Assembly (NCBI GenBank): GCA_031289095.1
Contig: JAITQD010000077.1
Span: 1 to 44,188, forward strand
Direction: 5' to 3'
DNA length: 44,188 nucleotides
DNA from: Azoarcus sp.
Lineage (GTDB): Bacteria; Pseudomonadota; Gammaproteobacteria; Burkholderiales; Rhodocyclaceae
In this document: in pieces, positions 17,137-26,958 of the stretch
Layout: the number at the start of each line of letters is the position of its first letter
Position numbering within the stretch: the first letter of the stretch is position 1
Notes under the pieces: model-generated
Told to the model about the DNA's origin: nothing
The model's input: only the letters and a program-made list of their open reading frames with translations
The model's database searches: none
Translations under genes and position numbers: made by a program

Positions 17137-18444
17137 ATGAGCCAGCTTTTCCGCCACCGCTTTACCGCTATCGCAGGCATGTTCATCGTGGCATTCACGC
17201 CCGCCTGTACCCAATTGCCACTGGAAGCGGACGATTACGAAGCGAGGTTCCATCCGGTCGATTGCCCGGACTGCTCCGTCCCGGCGTCCGCCAACGCGAT
17301 ACCGCCCCCGACCGGCTCGAGGCCCCCCGCCCCTTCCGAACCCGCGCCACCACCCGAAATATCCGCAAGTTTCATCTCTGGCTGGCGCGCGGCAAACTGG
17401 GAATCGCTGCCAGGCTGGCGCAACGACGAAGCGGGTGCGGCCTGGCCGGCATTCCGGGAGTCCTGCCGCGTCCTTGACCGCAAACCCGCCTGGCAGGAAG
17501 CCTGCGCCGCCGCGAGCGCCCTGCCCGTCCGGCTGTCGAACAGCGAAGCGCGTCAATTCTTCGAGCAACGTTTCACGCCATGGCAGTCGATCGCCAGCAA
17601 CGGTGAGGAAGAAGGTCTCGTCACCGGCTACTACGAACCCCTTATCCGCGGCAGCCGTCAGCATTCGGCGGCGACGCCCTGGCCGATCCTCGCCCCTCCC
17701 GACGACCTGCTCACCATCGACATCGACGGCGCCTATCCAGATCTCAAACCGGGGATGCTGCGCGGACGGCTGGCCGGAAACAAAGTCGTACCCTACTGGA
17801 CGCGCGCGGAACTGGAGCAGCACCGCAACAAAGGAACCTTGCCCGCACGCGCGCTGCTGTGGGCCGCCGACCCGATCGACCTTTTCTTTCTCCAGGTGCA
17901 GGGTTCCGGGCAGGTCGAACTACCCGACGGCAGCCGGGTGCGCGTCGGCTTCGCCGATCACAACGGACACACTTACCGCTCCATCGGCTCCTGGCTCATC
18001 AGGCAGGGCGAACTCGCCGCCCACCAGGCGTCGATGGAAGGCATCAGACAATGGGCGCAACGCAATCCGCGCCGCCTCGACGAACTGCTCAACAGCAACC
18101 CGCGCTACGTCTTTTTCCGCGAACTGCCGCAAACTGCGGGCGGCCCCATCGGCGCACAGGGCACACCGCTCTTTGCCGGGCGCAGCATCGCTGTCGATCC
18201 CGCCCGCCTCCCGCTCGGCGCGCCGATATATCTCGCCACCACTTGGCCGCTCTCGGAAGAACCGCTCAACCGCCTGGTCATGGCGCAGGACACCGGCAGT
18301 GCGATCAAGGGCGCGGTGCGAGCCGATTTTTTCTGGGGATTCGGGCCGGAGGCCGGAGCGCAGGCAGGAAAAATGAAACAGAAAGGCCGGATCTGGGTGT
18401 TATGGCCGAGAGGCATCACTCCGGGACAAGCCGACGGCAGGTAA
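17137..18444 (+). CDS. mltA: Membrane-bound lytic murein transglycosylase A
   Basis: Cleaves peptidoglycan glycan strands with formation of 1,6-anhydromuropeptides, acting as an outer-membrane lipoprotein. 435 aa. The signal peptide ends in a lipobox-like FTPAC with the predicted lipidated Cys near residue 24; proline at -2 is unusual. A Pro-rich linker precedes the MltA domain (VTGYYEPLIRGS, RGRLAGNKVVPYWTRAEL, DLFFLQVQGSGQVELPDG). The C-terminal 3D domain carries MAQDTGSAIKGAVRADFFWG with the catalytic aspartate region. It is divergent from the DUF815 gene pair with only 66 bases between the starts. Confidence 0.93.
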   Translation: MSQLFRHRFTAIAGMFIVAFTPACTQLPLEADDYEARFHPVDCPDCSVPASANAIPPPTGSRPPAPSEPAPPPEISASFISGWRAANWESLPGWRNDEAGAAWPAFRESCRVLDRKPAWQEACAAASALPVRLSNSEARQFFEQRFTPWQSIASNGEEEGLVTGYYEPLIRGSRQHSAATPWPILAPPDDLLTIDIDGAYPDLKPGMLRGRLAGNKVVPYWTRAELEQHRNKGTLPARALLWAADPIDLFFLQVQGSGQVELPDGSRVRVGFADHNGHTYRSIGSWLIRQGELAAHQASMEGIRQWAQRNPRRLDELLNSNPRYVFFRELPQTAGGPIGAQGTPLFAGRSIAVDPARLPLGAPIYLATTWPLSEEPLNRLVMAQDTGSAIKGAVRADFFWGFGPEAGAQAGKMKQKGRIWVLWPRGITPGQADGR

Positions 18445-18482
18445 ACCCGCCCAAGGCAGGCACGGGCAGCGGATATATGCTT

Positions 18483-18680
18483 CTAGTCCCGCCGACCGGC
18501 CAGGGCTTTTTCGATTTTCTTGTCGGTTCGGTACTGGCTCAACGCGTATACAGACCAAATAGCCGCCGGAATCCAGCCGATGAGCGTAATTTGCAGAATG
18601 AGGCATATCACGCCCGAGAAAGGTCTGCCGATGGTAAAAAACTGCAACCAGGGCAGAAGAATGGCAAGCAAAAACCGCAT
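18483..18680 (-). CDS. YqaE/Pmp3 family small membrane protein
   Basis: 65 aa with two hydrophobic segments (about 2-20 and 24-47) and the family-like ILLPWLQFFTIGRPFSGVIC and LIGWIPAAIWSVYAL, followed by a basic tail. Pmp3/YqaE proteins are tiny inner-membrane proteins linked to membrane potential and salt or cold stress; the exact function is unclear. The gene lies 48 bases after the TPR gene on the same strand. It is convergent with mltA, with 38 bases between stops and no clear terminator. Confidence 0.75.
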   Translation of the reverse strand: MRFLLAILLPWLQFFTIGRPFSGVICLILQITLIGWIPAAIWSVYALSQYRTDKKIEKALAGRRD

Positions 18681-18728
18681 ATCGGATACTCCTTGAAAAA
18701 TGGCTTTTCACACAAGAAAACAGAGGGC

Positions 18729-20237
18729 TTACCCCATGAACTCCGCCAACCAGTCGGTGAAAGGCCGGGGGTTCCTGGTCTGCCGGTAGGCATTTTCCAC
18801 GTTGGCCCTGAAGAGCTTCGTCTGCGGGTTGTCCTCGCCGAAGCGAGCCTGGTACACCCGATAGGCCTTGAGATATTCGGACAATGCTTGACCGTAATTC
18901 TTCTGGCGATAATACGCCATGGCGACATTGTTGTAGGCCGTGACCGTGGACGGATGATCCGCACCCAGCACCTTTTCGTTGATGACCAGCGCTTTTCTGG
19001 CCCATTCCGCCGCTTGCGCGTAATCGTGTTGCCTTGAATACACCCAGGCGATGTTGGTGTAGGTCGCAGCCGTATCGGGATGATCCCGTCCCACCGATTT
19101 TTCGAGAACCGCCGCCGCCTGCCGCAGGTAATCCAGCGCCTTCCTGTCGTTACCCTGCTTGGCGTACACCACGGCCAGGTTGTTGTAGGTCGGGGCGATC
19201 GCGGGGCTCTGCGCGCCCACGCTCTTTTGATCGGCCAGCAAGGCTTTTTCGTACCATACCGCCGCCTTGCCGTAGTTGGCCTGCCTGTCATACACCCCGG
19301 CAATACCACTGTAGGTCGCAGCCGTGGAAGGATGCTGCTTGCCAAGCGTCTTTTCCTCGATCGCCAGAGCCTTCTCATACGAAGCCAGCGCATTGCCGTA
19401 ATCGCCCCGCTTGACATACTCCGCACCGGCGTTGTGGTAGGTCAAGGCCATCTCGGGGCCATCGGAACCCTTGCCGCCGGGATCTTTCTCCCGCACCGCA
19501 GAGACTCTGTTGCGCCATTCCTGCGCCTGTTCGTACTGCCCCATGTGCTCGTGCACCGTAGCAATGCCGTCGTAGGTCATGATCGTCTGGGGATGCTTGG
19601 CGCCCAGTTCCTTTTCCCAAATCCTCATGGCTCTGGCGTACCAATCCAGCGCCTTGCCGTAATTGCCCTGCCGGTCGTACAACGCGGCAATATCGTTACA
19701 GGTCTGCGCCGTAGCACCGGCATTCCCCTGCCTTTCACGAACCGCCAGTGCCTTGCGGTGCCACTCCAGCGCCTTTTCGTAAGAACCCTGTTCGCCCAAC
19801 ACGGCGCCGAGATTGCTGTAGATCAGGTCAACACTGACATCATCCGAGTTTTCACCGACCTTTCCGGCAATGTCCGCAGCCTGCACGAAAGCATCGCGCG
19901 CCCGAGCGTATCGCCCCATGTTCATATACACGACGCCGATCTCGTTTTTATAGCGGGCGATACAGGCATGCTGCGGCCCGTGGATCTGCATCAGATCCGC
20001 AAGCACGTCCTGGTACCGTTTCAGCGCGAAGGCATAGCTTCCCCGATCGGCGTCCTTCTTTGCCAACCGCGTTTTTTCGCCGATTTTCGCTAATTTTTCG
20101 CTATCTTCCTCGTTTTTGGCAGCGAGGCAATTCGTGGTGAGGTTGTAATCGGCATAGGCCGACGCGCCGCCGAAGTCAAACCCGGCCACAAACACAAGGG
20201 CCGCGACCGCATGCGGGATACGTCTGGCGATGAGCAT
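18729..20237 (-). CDS. Exported tetratricopeptide-repeat protein, kinesin light chain type
   Basis: 502 aa. A signal peptide covers about residues 1-29, with likely cleavage after ASAYA. From about residue 85 to the end there are about nine 42-residue TPR units of the kinesin-light-chain type, with repeated patterns such as YEKALAIEEKTLGKQHPSTA, ATYSGIAGVYDRQANYGKA and ALVINEKVLGADHPSTV. Such repeats make a superhelical scaffold for protein or peptide binding. No catalytic domain is visible. It should be periplasmic; its partner is unknown. The repeats are near-identical in places, so the array may vary in copy number between strains. Confidence 0.85.
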   Translation of the reverse strand: MLIARRIPHAVAALVFVAGFDFGGASAYADYNLTTNCLAAKNEEDSEKLAKIGEKTRLAKKDADRGSYAFALKRYQDVLADLMQIHGPQHACIARYKNEIGVVYMNMGRYARARDAFVQAADIAGKVGENSDDVSVDLIYSNLGAVLGEQGSYEKALEWHRKALAVRERQGNAGATAQTCNDIAALYDRQGNYGKALDWYARAMRIWEKELGAKHPQTIMTYDGIATVHEHMGQYEQAQEWRNRVSAVREKDPGGKGSDGPEMALTYHNAGAEYVKRGDYGNALASYEKALAIEEKTLGKQHPSTAATYSGIAGVYDRQANYGKAAVWYEKALLADQKSVGAQSPAIAPTYNNLAVVYAKQGNDRKALDYLRQAAAVLEKSVGRDHPDTAATYTNIAWVYSRQHDYAQAAEWARKALVINEKVLGADHPSTVTAYNNVAMAYYRQKNYGQALSEYLKAYRVYQARFGEDNPQTKLFRANVENAYRQTRNPRPFTDWLAEFMG

Positions 20238-20314
20238 ATGGACACTCTCCTGAAAGGCCGGGCCTAGGGGAAAACCGGATTAGGGAAAACCGAAATATTT
20301 TAGCTTGTTTTCCG

Positions 20315-20704
20315 TTATCGCGTCCCCTTCTCGATCAACTCAACCTTGTAGCCGTCCGGGTCTTCGACGAAGGCGATGACCGTCGCGCCGTGCTTCATCG
20401 GCCCCGCTTCGCGCACGACCTTGCCTCCGCGCGTACGGATGTCGTCGCAGGCCTTTCCGGCATCGACGACTTCAAGCGCGATATGACCGTAACCGTCGCC
20501 CAGCTCGTAGCGGTCGATACCCCAGTTGTAGGTAAGTTCGATCACCGCAGCTTCGTCTTCGTCCTGGTAGCCGACAAAGGCGAGGGTGAATTTGCCGTCG
20601 GGGTAGTCTTGCCGCCGCAGCAGGCGCATGCCAAGAACGCCGGTGTAAAAAGCAAGCGAACGGTCAAGGTCGCCAACGCGCAGCATGGTGTGGAGCACTC
20701 TCAT
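20315..20704 (-). CDS. gloA: Lactoylglutathione lyase (glyoxalase I)
   Basis: Isomerises the methylglyoxal-glutathione hemithioacetal to S-lactoylglutathione. 129 aa from ATG 20704; a second ATG at 20710 overlaps the previous stop as ATGA, but GAGGA spacing favours 20704. Metal-binding residues are in place: H in [19 protein letters not shown] in VIELTYNW, H in YGHIALEV and E in DGYKVELIE, the NI/Zn glyoxalase set. The length is that of the short bacterial type. Close coupling to the EI24 gene suggests co-transcription. Confidence 0.95.
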   Translation of the reverse strand: MRVLHTMLRVGDLDRSLAFYTGVLGMRLLRRQDYPDGKFTLAFVGYQDEDEAAVIELTYNWGIDRYELGDGYGHIALEVVDAGKACDDIRTRGGKVVREAGPMKHGATVIAFVEDPDGYKVELIEKGTR

Positions 20705-20706
20705 GG

Positions 20707-21525
20707 TCATTCCTCACGGTGAATGGCAGTTGCCGGAAGCGGAACCGGTGCGCCGGCCAACGAGGAGCCACCGGCTTCGGGATCGAGAATGCTCACGCCG
20801 CGCACCTGACGCTCGCGGCGCAAGGCTTCGAGCAGGAAATGCACGAAAGCAAGTCCAGACAGGGCTGGCGCGATGATGTTCAACACCGGCACATAAGCCA
20901 GCAAGGAGGTGCCGCCACCGAGCAGCAAGAGCGAAGGGCGCTGTTGCTGGCGTAGGCGGACGAGTTCATCGCGGTCGGCATGCCGCATCAAGGCGTCGTA
21001 GCCGAAAACGCGCTGGTTGAGCCAGCCGGTGGCGAGCACCGGCACGATTAGCGACACGCCGGGAATCAGCCACAGCGGCAACGAGGCGACGATGACGAGC
21101 GTGAACCACAGCAGCGCCACCAGGGTGTTGACGACGCTGCCCATATTGGAGCCGCCGCGCCGCTGTTCGAGGTCGGCGTAATCGCGTTGCGCGACACGAT
21201 CGAGCATCATCGGCAGGGCCACCAGCGCGACGAGCGCCAACGAGGTCACATAAAACAACGGTACAAAAGCGAACGCCACCGTAACCTTGACCAGGAAGAC
21301 CACGACGCCCCCCGCCAGCGTCGAGGCGCTGAGCTGATCGCCGATGCCCCATCCCACCCCTTCAATCCAGCGCACAACACCGCCGATCAGCATCGACCAC
21401 GACAATATCGCCACCGTCAACCACAACAACCCGGAAACGATGCCCGGCCAGATCAGGTGGCCGAAAACATCAAGCCGCAGCAGGCTGCGCAGCGAACGGC
21501 CCAGCGCGATGAAGATGGCGCGCAT
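20707..21525 (-). CDS. EI24 domain (CysZ-like) membrane protein
   Basis: 272 aa with about four to six hydrophobic segments (about 25-50, 70-105, 130-165, 205-230). The pattern [19 protein letters not shown] at the start and [20 protein letters not shown] near the end is that of the EI24 family, which includes the sulfate permease CysZ. Sulfate transport is not established for this subgroup. A 30-residue soluble tail follows. The gene lies ten bases after ffh and overlaps gloA, so ffh, this gene and gloA may form one transcript. Confidence 0.82.
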   Translation of the reverse strand: MRAIFIALGRSLRSLLRLDVFGHLIWPGIVSGLLWLTVAILSWSMLIGGVVRWIEGVGWGIGDQLSASTLAGGVVVFLVKVTVAFAFVPLFYVTSLALVALVALPMMLDRVAQRDYADLEQRRGGSNMGSVVNTLVALLWFTLVIVASLPLWLIPGVSLIVPVLATGWLNQRVFGYDALMRHADRDELVRLRQQQRPSLLLLGGGTSLLAYVPVLNIIAPALSGLAFVHFLLEALRRERQVRGVSILDPEAGGSSLAGAPVPLPATAIHREE

Positions 21526-21535
21526 CGCCCCGTCC

Positions 21536-22900
21536 TCAACGCAGACCGGGCATGCCGGACATCATGCCTTTCATTGTGCGCATCATCTTGCCGACACCTC
21601 CCTTGGCGAACTGTTTCATGACTTTCTGCGTCTGCCCGAACTGGTTGAGCAGGCGGTTAACTTCCTGCACCGACACACCCGCGCCAGCAGCGACGCGGCG
21701 CTTGCGACTGGCCTTGAGCAGTTCGGGGCGCGTGCGCTCCAGCGGGGTCATGGCGTTGATGATGCCTTCGATGCGCCCGATTGCTTTTTCCTCGGCGCCG
21801 CCCTGCAACTGCCCGGCGGCCTGGGCGAACTGCGCCGGCAATTTGTCGAGCAGCGAGGAGATGCCGCCCATCTTGCGCATCTGTCCGATCTGCGCCTTGA
21901 AGTCGTTCAGGTCGAACCCCTTGCCACTCTTGAGTTTTTGCGCGAACTCAATCGCCTTTTCCTCATCGACACGGCGGCGCGCGTCTTCCACCAGACCGAG
22001 AATGTCGCCCATACCGAGGATGCGGCTCGCCATGCGGTCAGGATGAAACGGTTCGAGACCGGAGAGCTTTTCACCAACACCAGCGAATTTCAGCGGCTTG
22101 CCAGTAACGTGCCGCACCGACAGCGCCGCACCGCCACGGGCGTCGCCGTCGAGCTTGGTGAGCACCACGCCGGTGAGCGGCAGGGCTTCGTTGAAGGCGC
22201 GCGCGGTATTGACCGCATCCTGACCGAGCATGGCATCGACGACGAAAAGCGTCTCGACCGGATTCAGCGCCGCGTGCAGGGCGCGGATTTCGTCCATCAT
22301 CGCCGTGTCGATCGCCAGCCGGCCAGCGGTATCGACGAACAGTACTTCGTGGTGGTGCTTGCGCGCGAAATCGAGCGCGGCAAGCGCAATATCAACCGGG
22401 CGCTGACCGGCATCCGACGGGAAGAAATCAGCCCCGGCCTGCGCCGCCACGGTCTTCAACTGCTCGATGGCCGCCGGGCGATAAACGTCGACGGACACCA
22501 CCAGCACTTTTTTCTTTTGCTCTTCTCGCAACAGGCGGGCGAGCTTGCCAGTAGTGGTGGTCTTGCCTGCGCCCTGCAAGCCCGCCATCAACACCACCGC
22601 CGGAGGCTGGGCGGCGAGATCCAGCCCCTGGTGGACACCCCCCATGAGGGCGCACAGCTCGTCATGCACGACACCGACGAGCGCCTGTCCGGGCGTCAGC
22701 GAACCGACGACTTCCTGCCCGACCGCTTTTTCCTTCACTCTGGCAATGAATTCTTTGACCACCGGCAAGGCGACGTCGGCTTCGAGCAGCGCCATGCGCA
22801 CCTCGCGCATCGCGTCCTGAACGTTGTTCTCGGTCAAGCGGGCCTGCCCGCGCAGGGTCTTGACGACTTTCGAGAGGCGTTGGGTAAGGTTATCGAGCAT
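21536..22900 (-). CDS. ffh: Signal recognition particle GTPase Ffh
   Basis: Binds signal sequences of nascent inner-membrane proteins and delivers ribosomes to FtsY. 454 aa. The N domain begins LDNLTQRLSKVVKTLRGQ. The G domain has P-loop GLQGAGKTTTTGKLA, DVYRPAAIEQL, DTAGRLAID and TKLDGDARGGAALSV. The methionine-rich M domain (about 325-454) ends in KMMRTMKGMMSGMPGLR, and binds 4.5S RNA and signal peptides. Divergent from ypjD, an arrangement also found in E. coli. Confidence 0.97.
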   Translation of the reverse strand: MLDNLTQRLSKVVKTLRGQARLTENNVQDAMREVRMALLEADVALPVVKEFIARVKEKAVGQEVVGSLTPGQALVGVVHDELCALMGGVHQGLDLAAQPPAVVLMAGLQGAGKTTTTGKLARLLREEQKKKVLVVSVDVYRPAAIEQLKTVAAQAGADFFPSDAGQRPVDIALAALDFARKHHHEVLFVDTAGRLAIDTAMMDEIRALHAALNPVETLFVVDAMLGQDAVNTARAFNEALPLTGVVLTKLDGDARGGAALSVRHVTGKPLKFAGVGEKLSGLEPFHPDRMASRILGMGDILGLVEDARRRVDEEKAIEFAQKLKSGKGFDLNDFKAQIGQMRKMGGISSLLDKLPAQFAQAAGQLQGGAEEKAIGRIEGIINAMTPLERTRPELLKASRKRRVAAGAGVSVQEVNRLLNQFGQTQKVMKQFAKGGVGKMMRTMKGMMSGMPGLR

Positions 22901-22970
22901 GGGAAAAGGTTCCGGGCGCCCGCGTCCGGACGGATGCGGGCTGAAAGATTAGGGTAAACTGGATCGTCGT

Positions 22971-23801
22971 ATGTGGCCGATTCTACTTCATCTCTTTCCC
23001 ACCGCACTTTATGCGGGGCTTGGGTTTTGTTGCTGGCGCGCCCGGTTCGCCGGGCCGACGCCGGATGTGCCGCGTCCCGGCCTGGCGCGTTTCGAGCGCA
23101 TATTGCTTGTTTTCGCCCTGTGCGCGCACGGACTCGCCCTGCATACGGACATTTTCCCCGGCGGCGAAATGCGTTTCGGTTTCAGCGTCGCACTCTCGCT
23201 CACCGTATGGCTGGCGATCTGCTTTTACTGGGTGGAAACGCTCTATACCCCACTCGACGGCCTGCGCGCCATCGTATTGCCAGCAGGAGCCTTGGCAAGT
23301 CTGTTGCCGACATTCTTTCCCGGCACGCATGTACTTTCCAACGACAACATCGCCTCGCCGATGTTTCGCGTTCACTTCGTCATCGCCATGCTCGCGTACA
23401 GCCTGTTCATGCTTGCCGCCCTGCATGCGATGCTGATGGCCATGGCGACGAAACGCCTGCACCATGCCCGCTTTTCCCGGGCGCTGGCAAATCTCCCACC
23501 GCTGCTGACCATGGAAACACTGCTCTTTCGCCTGATCGGCATCGCTTTCGTGCTGCTCACGCTGACCCTGGTCACGGGGATCGTTTTTACAGAAAGCCTG
23601 TTCGGCACCGCTTTCCGTTTCGATCACAAAACGGTGTTTACCACGATTTCATGGCTGCTGTTTGGCATGCTCCTGGCTGGCCGTTATTTTCGCGGCTGGC
23701 GTGGCCGCGTCGCGCTGCGCTGGATGCTGGCGGGATTCATCACGCTGATGCTGGCCTATATCGGTAGCCGTTTCGTGATAGAAGTCCTGCTGCATAGATG
23801 A
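22971..23801 (+). CDS. ypjD: CcsA-like membrane protein YpjD (CorE)
   Basis: 276 aa polytopic inner-membrane protein with about eight helices. It belongs to the cytochrome c assembly (CcsA/HemX) superfamily, with segments HTDIFPGGEMRFGFSVALSL, FRVHFVIAMLAYSLFMLAAL and FDHKTVFTTISWLLFGMLLA; conserved histidines and the WLLFG stretch match the YpjD subgroup. Despite the name, E. coli YpjD has been linked to CorC-type cation export rather than cytochrome c maturation. The ffh neighbour supports the subgroup assignment. Only 70 bases separate the divergent starts. Confidence 0.85.
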   Translation: MWPILLHLFPTALYAGLGFCCWRARFAGPTPDVPRPGLARFERILLVFALCAHGLALHTDIFPGGEMRFGFSVALSLTVWLAICFYWVETLYTPLDGLRAIVLPAGALASLLPTFFPGTHVLSNDNIASPMFRVHFVIAMLAYSLFMLAALHAMLMAMATKRLHHARFSRALANLPPLLTMETLLFRLIGIAFVLLTLTLVTGIVFTESLFGTAFRFDHKTVFTTISWLLFGMLLAGRYFRGWRGRVALRWMLAGFITLMLAYIGSRFVIEVLLHR

Positions 23802-23907
23802 GGCTTGGCGTACGGTTGACCACGGTATTCAGCGTGGTTCCCCGCACTGACCATCCGACGCCCCACGGGCGGAAATCGAACGATGTCATCCAATTAACGA
23901 GCGGAAA

Positions 23908-25617
23908 ATGGCAGCCAATCCGCAAATCGCGTTGAGCGGGCTTGCCCGCGCCCTCATCCAGAAAAATCGCCTATCCGAAGCGGATGCCGTCGCCTGCACC
24001 GCTGGCGACGGTGCGACAAACGCCTTCCTGCACGAAGTGACGCAACGCAAATTGCTGTCCGCGCGCGATATCGCCCAGTTCGCCTCCGAAACGTTCGGCT
24101 ACCCGCTGCTCGATATCGCCGCCGTCAATCAGGACTTCATCCCCAAGAAGGTCATCGACGCCAACCTGGAGCGCAAGCATCAGGTGCTCGCCCTCTCGCA
24201 GCGCACTAATCCGAACCGCTTGACCCTGGCCATCGCCGATCCCTCGAACATGCGCGCGCTCGACGAGATCCGCTTCCAGACCGGCATGCAGCTCGAACTC
24301 GTCGTTGCCGAAGTCGACGAACTCGCCAAATGCGTCGAACGGATCCACGCATCGGCCAAGGAGACGCTGGAAAAACTCAGCATGGAGGACGATTTCGGCG
24401 CACTGGACGTCGGGCACGACGAGGCCGAAGACGTGGATGCGTCCGACATCGACGATGCCCCGGTCGTCAAGTTCATCCAGAAAATCCTGATTGACGCCAT
24501 CAAGGACGGGGCTTCAGACATCCATTTTGAACCTTACGAAAAGTTCTACCGCATTCGCGTCCGCACTGACGGCGTATTGCACGAAGTCGCGCAGCCGCCC
24601 CTGGCGCTGAAAGAAAAAATCTCCGCCCGCATCAAGGTCATCTCGCGCCTGGACATTTCCGAAAAACGGGTTCCCCAGGACGGACGGACGAAGCTCGTCC
24701 TTTCCAAGAGCAAGTCCATCGACTTTCGGGTCTCCACCCTGCCGACGCTGCATGGCGAAAAAATCGTCATGCGCATCCTGGATTCGAGTTCGGCCATGCT
24801 CGGCGTCGACGCGCTCGGCTACGAGCCGGATCAGAAACAGATGCTGCTCGAAGCGGTCTCCCGTCCCTACGGCATGATCCTCGTCACCGGCCCAACCGGT
24901 TCGGGCAAAACAGTGTCGCTCTACACCTGTCTCAACATCCTCAACAAGGACGGCGTCAACATTTCGACCGCCGAAGACCCGGCGGAAATCAACCTCCCCG
25001 GCGTCAACCAGGTCAACGTCAGCGAAAAAGCCGGCCTGACCTTCGCATCGGCGCTGCGCTCTTTCCTGCGCCAGGATCCGGACGTGATCATGGTCGGCGA
25101 AATCCGCGACCTCGAAACCGCCGAAATCTCCATCAAGGCCGCCCAGACCGGTCACCTTGTGCTGTCTACCCTGCACACGAACGATGCGCCGACCACCCTC
25201 GAACGCCTCAAGAACATGGGCGTCGCGCCGTTCAACATCGCATCGTCGGTGATCATGATCACAGCGCAACGCCTGGCGCGCCGATTATGCTCATGCAAGA
25301 AACCGGTCGACATCCCGATCGAATCGTTGCTGCAAGCGGGTTTCCGCGGCGACGAGCTTGACGGCGACTGGCAGCCTTACGGCCCGGTGGGTTGCGACCG
25401 CTGCAAGGGAAGCGGCTACAAGGGTCGGCTGGGCATCTATCAGGTCATGCCGATCAGCGAGGAACTCGCCCACATCATCATGACGGGCGGCAACTCGATG
25501 GATATTGCGGCCCAGGCCAGGGCGGAAGGCATCAGCGATCTGCGCCACTCAGGCCTGCTCAAGGTGCGCCAGGGCCTCACATCCCTCGCAGAAGTTCTGG
25601 CCGCGACCAACGAATGA
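23908..25617 (+). CDS. pilB: Type IV pilus assembly ATPase PilB
   Basis: Hexameric motor that drives pilus extension. 569 aa. An N-terminal T2SSE_N (MshEN-like) domain covers about 1-150. The ATPase core has ASDIHFEPYEK, Walker A GPTGSGKTVS (328-337), the Asp box AEDPAEINLPGVNQVNV, Walker B-like QDPDVIMVGEIRDLE (389-403) and the His box AQTGHLVLSTLHTNDAP. A zinc-binding tetracysteine site is formed by C461, C463, C496 and C499. The ribosome site before ATG 23908 is weak. It leads pilB-pilC-pilD; no pilin gene is in the window. Confidence 0.96.
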   Translation: MAANPQIALSGLARALIQKNRLSEADAVACTAGDGATNAFLHEVTQRKLLSARDIAQFASETFGYPLLDIAAVNQDFIPKKVIDANLERKHQVLALSQRTNPNRLTLAIADPSNMRALDEIRFQTGMQLELVVAEVDELAKCVERIHASAKETLEKLSMEDDFGALDVGHDEAEDVDASDIDDAPVVKFIQKILIDAIKDGASDIHFEPYEKFYRIRVRTDGVLHEVAQPPLALKEKISARIKVISRLDISEKRVPQDGRTKLVLSKSKSIDFRVSTLPTLHGEKIVMRILDSSSAMLGVDALGYEPDQKQMLLEAVSRPYGMILVTGPTGSGKTVSLYTCLNILNKDGVNISTAEDPAEINLPGVNQVNVSEKAGLTFASALRSFLRQDPDVIMVGEIRDLETAEISIKAAQTGHLVLSTLHTNDAPTTLERLKNMGVAPFNIASSVIMITAQRLARRLCSCKKPVDIPIESLLQAGFRGDELDGDWQPYGPVGCDRCKGSGYKGRLGIYQVMPISEELAHIIMTGGNSMDIAAQARAEGISDLRHSGLLKVRQGLTSLAEVLAATNE

Positions 25618-25651
25618 AAAACGAAAGCACGGCGCAAGAGGTGATCCACTC

Positions 25652-26893
25652 ATGGTGACAGCATCCGCACAAGCAACCCGGGCCGCCCGAAGCAGTGCCC
25701 CCAAGGAACACATCTACTTCTGGGAAGGCAAGGACAAGACCGGCAAACTGATTCGCGGCGAAATGCGGGCGGCCAGTGATGCCGTGGTCAAAGCTTCGCA
25801 GCGGCGTCAGGGCGTGACCGTCACCAAGGTCAAAAAACAGGCGATGTCTCGCGGTCACAAGGTAACGGACAAGGATATCTCCCTATTTACTCGCCAACTG
25901 GCAACGATGATGCGCTCGGGAGTTCCCTTGCTTCAGGCTTTCGATATAGGCATCAAGGGCGCCGGCAATCCGGGCCTGAGCCGGCTGCTCAACGAGGTTC
26001 GCACCGAGGTCGAATCGGGTTCCAGCCTGTCGCAGGCGTTTTCCCGCTTCCCGTTGCACTTCGACAAACTGTTCTGCAATCTGGTTGCGGCGGGAGAACA
26101 GGCCGGTATCCTCGACGGCATCCTCGACCGCCTTGCGACCTACAAAGAAAAGATTCTTGCCATCAAGAGCAAGATCAAGTCAGCGCTGTTCTATCCCGCC
26201 GCCGTCATCGCCGTCTCGGCCATCGTCGTCGCGGTGATCATGATCTGGGTCGTTCCCACCTTCAAGGACGTCTTCGCCAGCTTCGGTGCCGATCTGCCGG
26301 GGCCGACACTGGTCGTGATCGGCATTTCCGACTTTTTCGTCGCGTTCTGGTGGCTCATTTTCGGCATCCTGATCGGTGCGATCATGGGAATCGCTGCGGC
26401 CTACAGACGATCTACCGCCATGCAGGCCACCGTCGACCGCATCGTGCTCAAACTGCCAGTGGTGGGGGAAATCGTCACCAAGGCGACGATCGCCCGCTGG
26501 GCGCGCACGCTATCGACAATGTTTTCCGCTGGCGTGCCGCTGGTCGAGGCCTTGGACTCGGTGGGCGCCGCCTCGGGCAATCACTTGTATACACTGGCCA
26601 CGCGCGAGATTCAGACCGCCATCTCGACCGGCATGAGTCTGAACATGGCCATGCAGAATTCGGGTATGTTTCCGACCATGGTCGTACAAATGGTGTCGAT
26701 CGGCGAAGAAGCCGGGCAGCTCGACAACATGCTCAGCAAGGTCGCCGATTTCTACGATCGTGAAGTCGACGACGCGGTAGCCGCCATGTCCACCCTGCTC
26801 GAACCTTTGATCATGGTCTTCCTCGGCGTCGTCATCGGCGGCTTGGTCGTAGCCATGTATCTGCCGATCTTCAAGCTCGGCGCCGTCGTCTAA
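25652..26893 (+). CDS. pilC: Type IV pilus inner-membrane platform protein PilC
   Basis: Polytopic platform that couples PilB and PilT to pilin insertion. 413 aa from ATG 25652, which has AGAGGTGA eight bases upstream. Two T2SSF domains are visible: the first at about 75-200 (FTRQLATMMRSGVPLLQAFD, FPLHFDKLFCNLVAAGEQAG), the second at about 280-405 (ARWARTLSTMFSAGVPLVEA, FPTMVVQMVSIGEEAGQLD). Three membrane helices lie near 180-205, 225-250 and 385-410. It starts 34 bases after pilB. Confidence 0.96.
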   Translation: MVTASAQATRAARSSAPKEHIYFWEGKDKTGKLIRGEMRAASDAVVKASQRRQGVTVTKVKKQAMSRGHKVTDKDISLFTRQLATMMRSGVPLLQAFDIGIKGAGNPGLSRLLNEVRTEVESGSSLSQAFSRFPLHFDKLFCNLVAAGEQAGILDGILDRLATYKEKILAIKSKIKSALFYPAAVIAVSAIVVAVIMIWVVPTFKDVFASFGADLPGPTLVVIGISDFFVAFWWLIFGILIGAIMGIAAAYRRSTAMQATVDRIVLKLPVVGEIVTKATIARWARTLSTMFSAGVPLVEALDSVGAASGNHLYTLATREIQTAISTGMSLNMAMQNSGMFPTMVVQMVSIGEEAGQLDNMLSKVADFYDREVDDAVAAMSTLLEPLIMVFLGVVIGGLVVAMYLPIFKLGAVV

Positions 26894-26958
26894 GTCTTTC
26901 CATCTATTATCCACTGCGGCCAGCCATATACCGGCCACGGGCGAACCGTTTCCATCAC

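Noticed and set aside
17859-19037. Plus-strand frame of 392 codons from mltA into the TPR gene
   Set aside because: Spans three real genes in the wrong frame; composition is Arg/Pro-rich as expected for an out-of-frame reading.
19080-20093. Plus-strand frame of 337 codons over the TPR gene
   Set aside because: The repeated look comes from the TPR repeats on the other strand.
18729-20237. Periodic repeats read as a CRISPR array
   Set aside because: The 126-base period is coding TPR repeat, with no conserved 23-47-base repeat and unique spacers.
21344-22957. Plus-strand frame of 537 codons over ffh
   Set aside because: Antisense shadow of ffh; ffh motifs are complete on the other strand.
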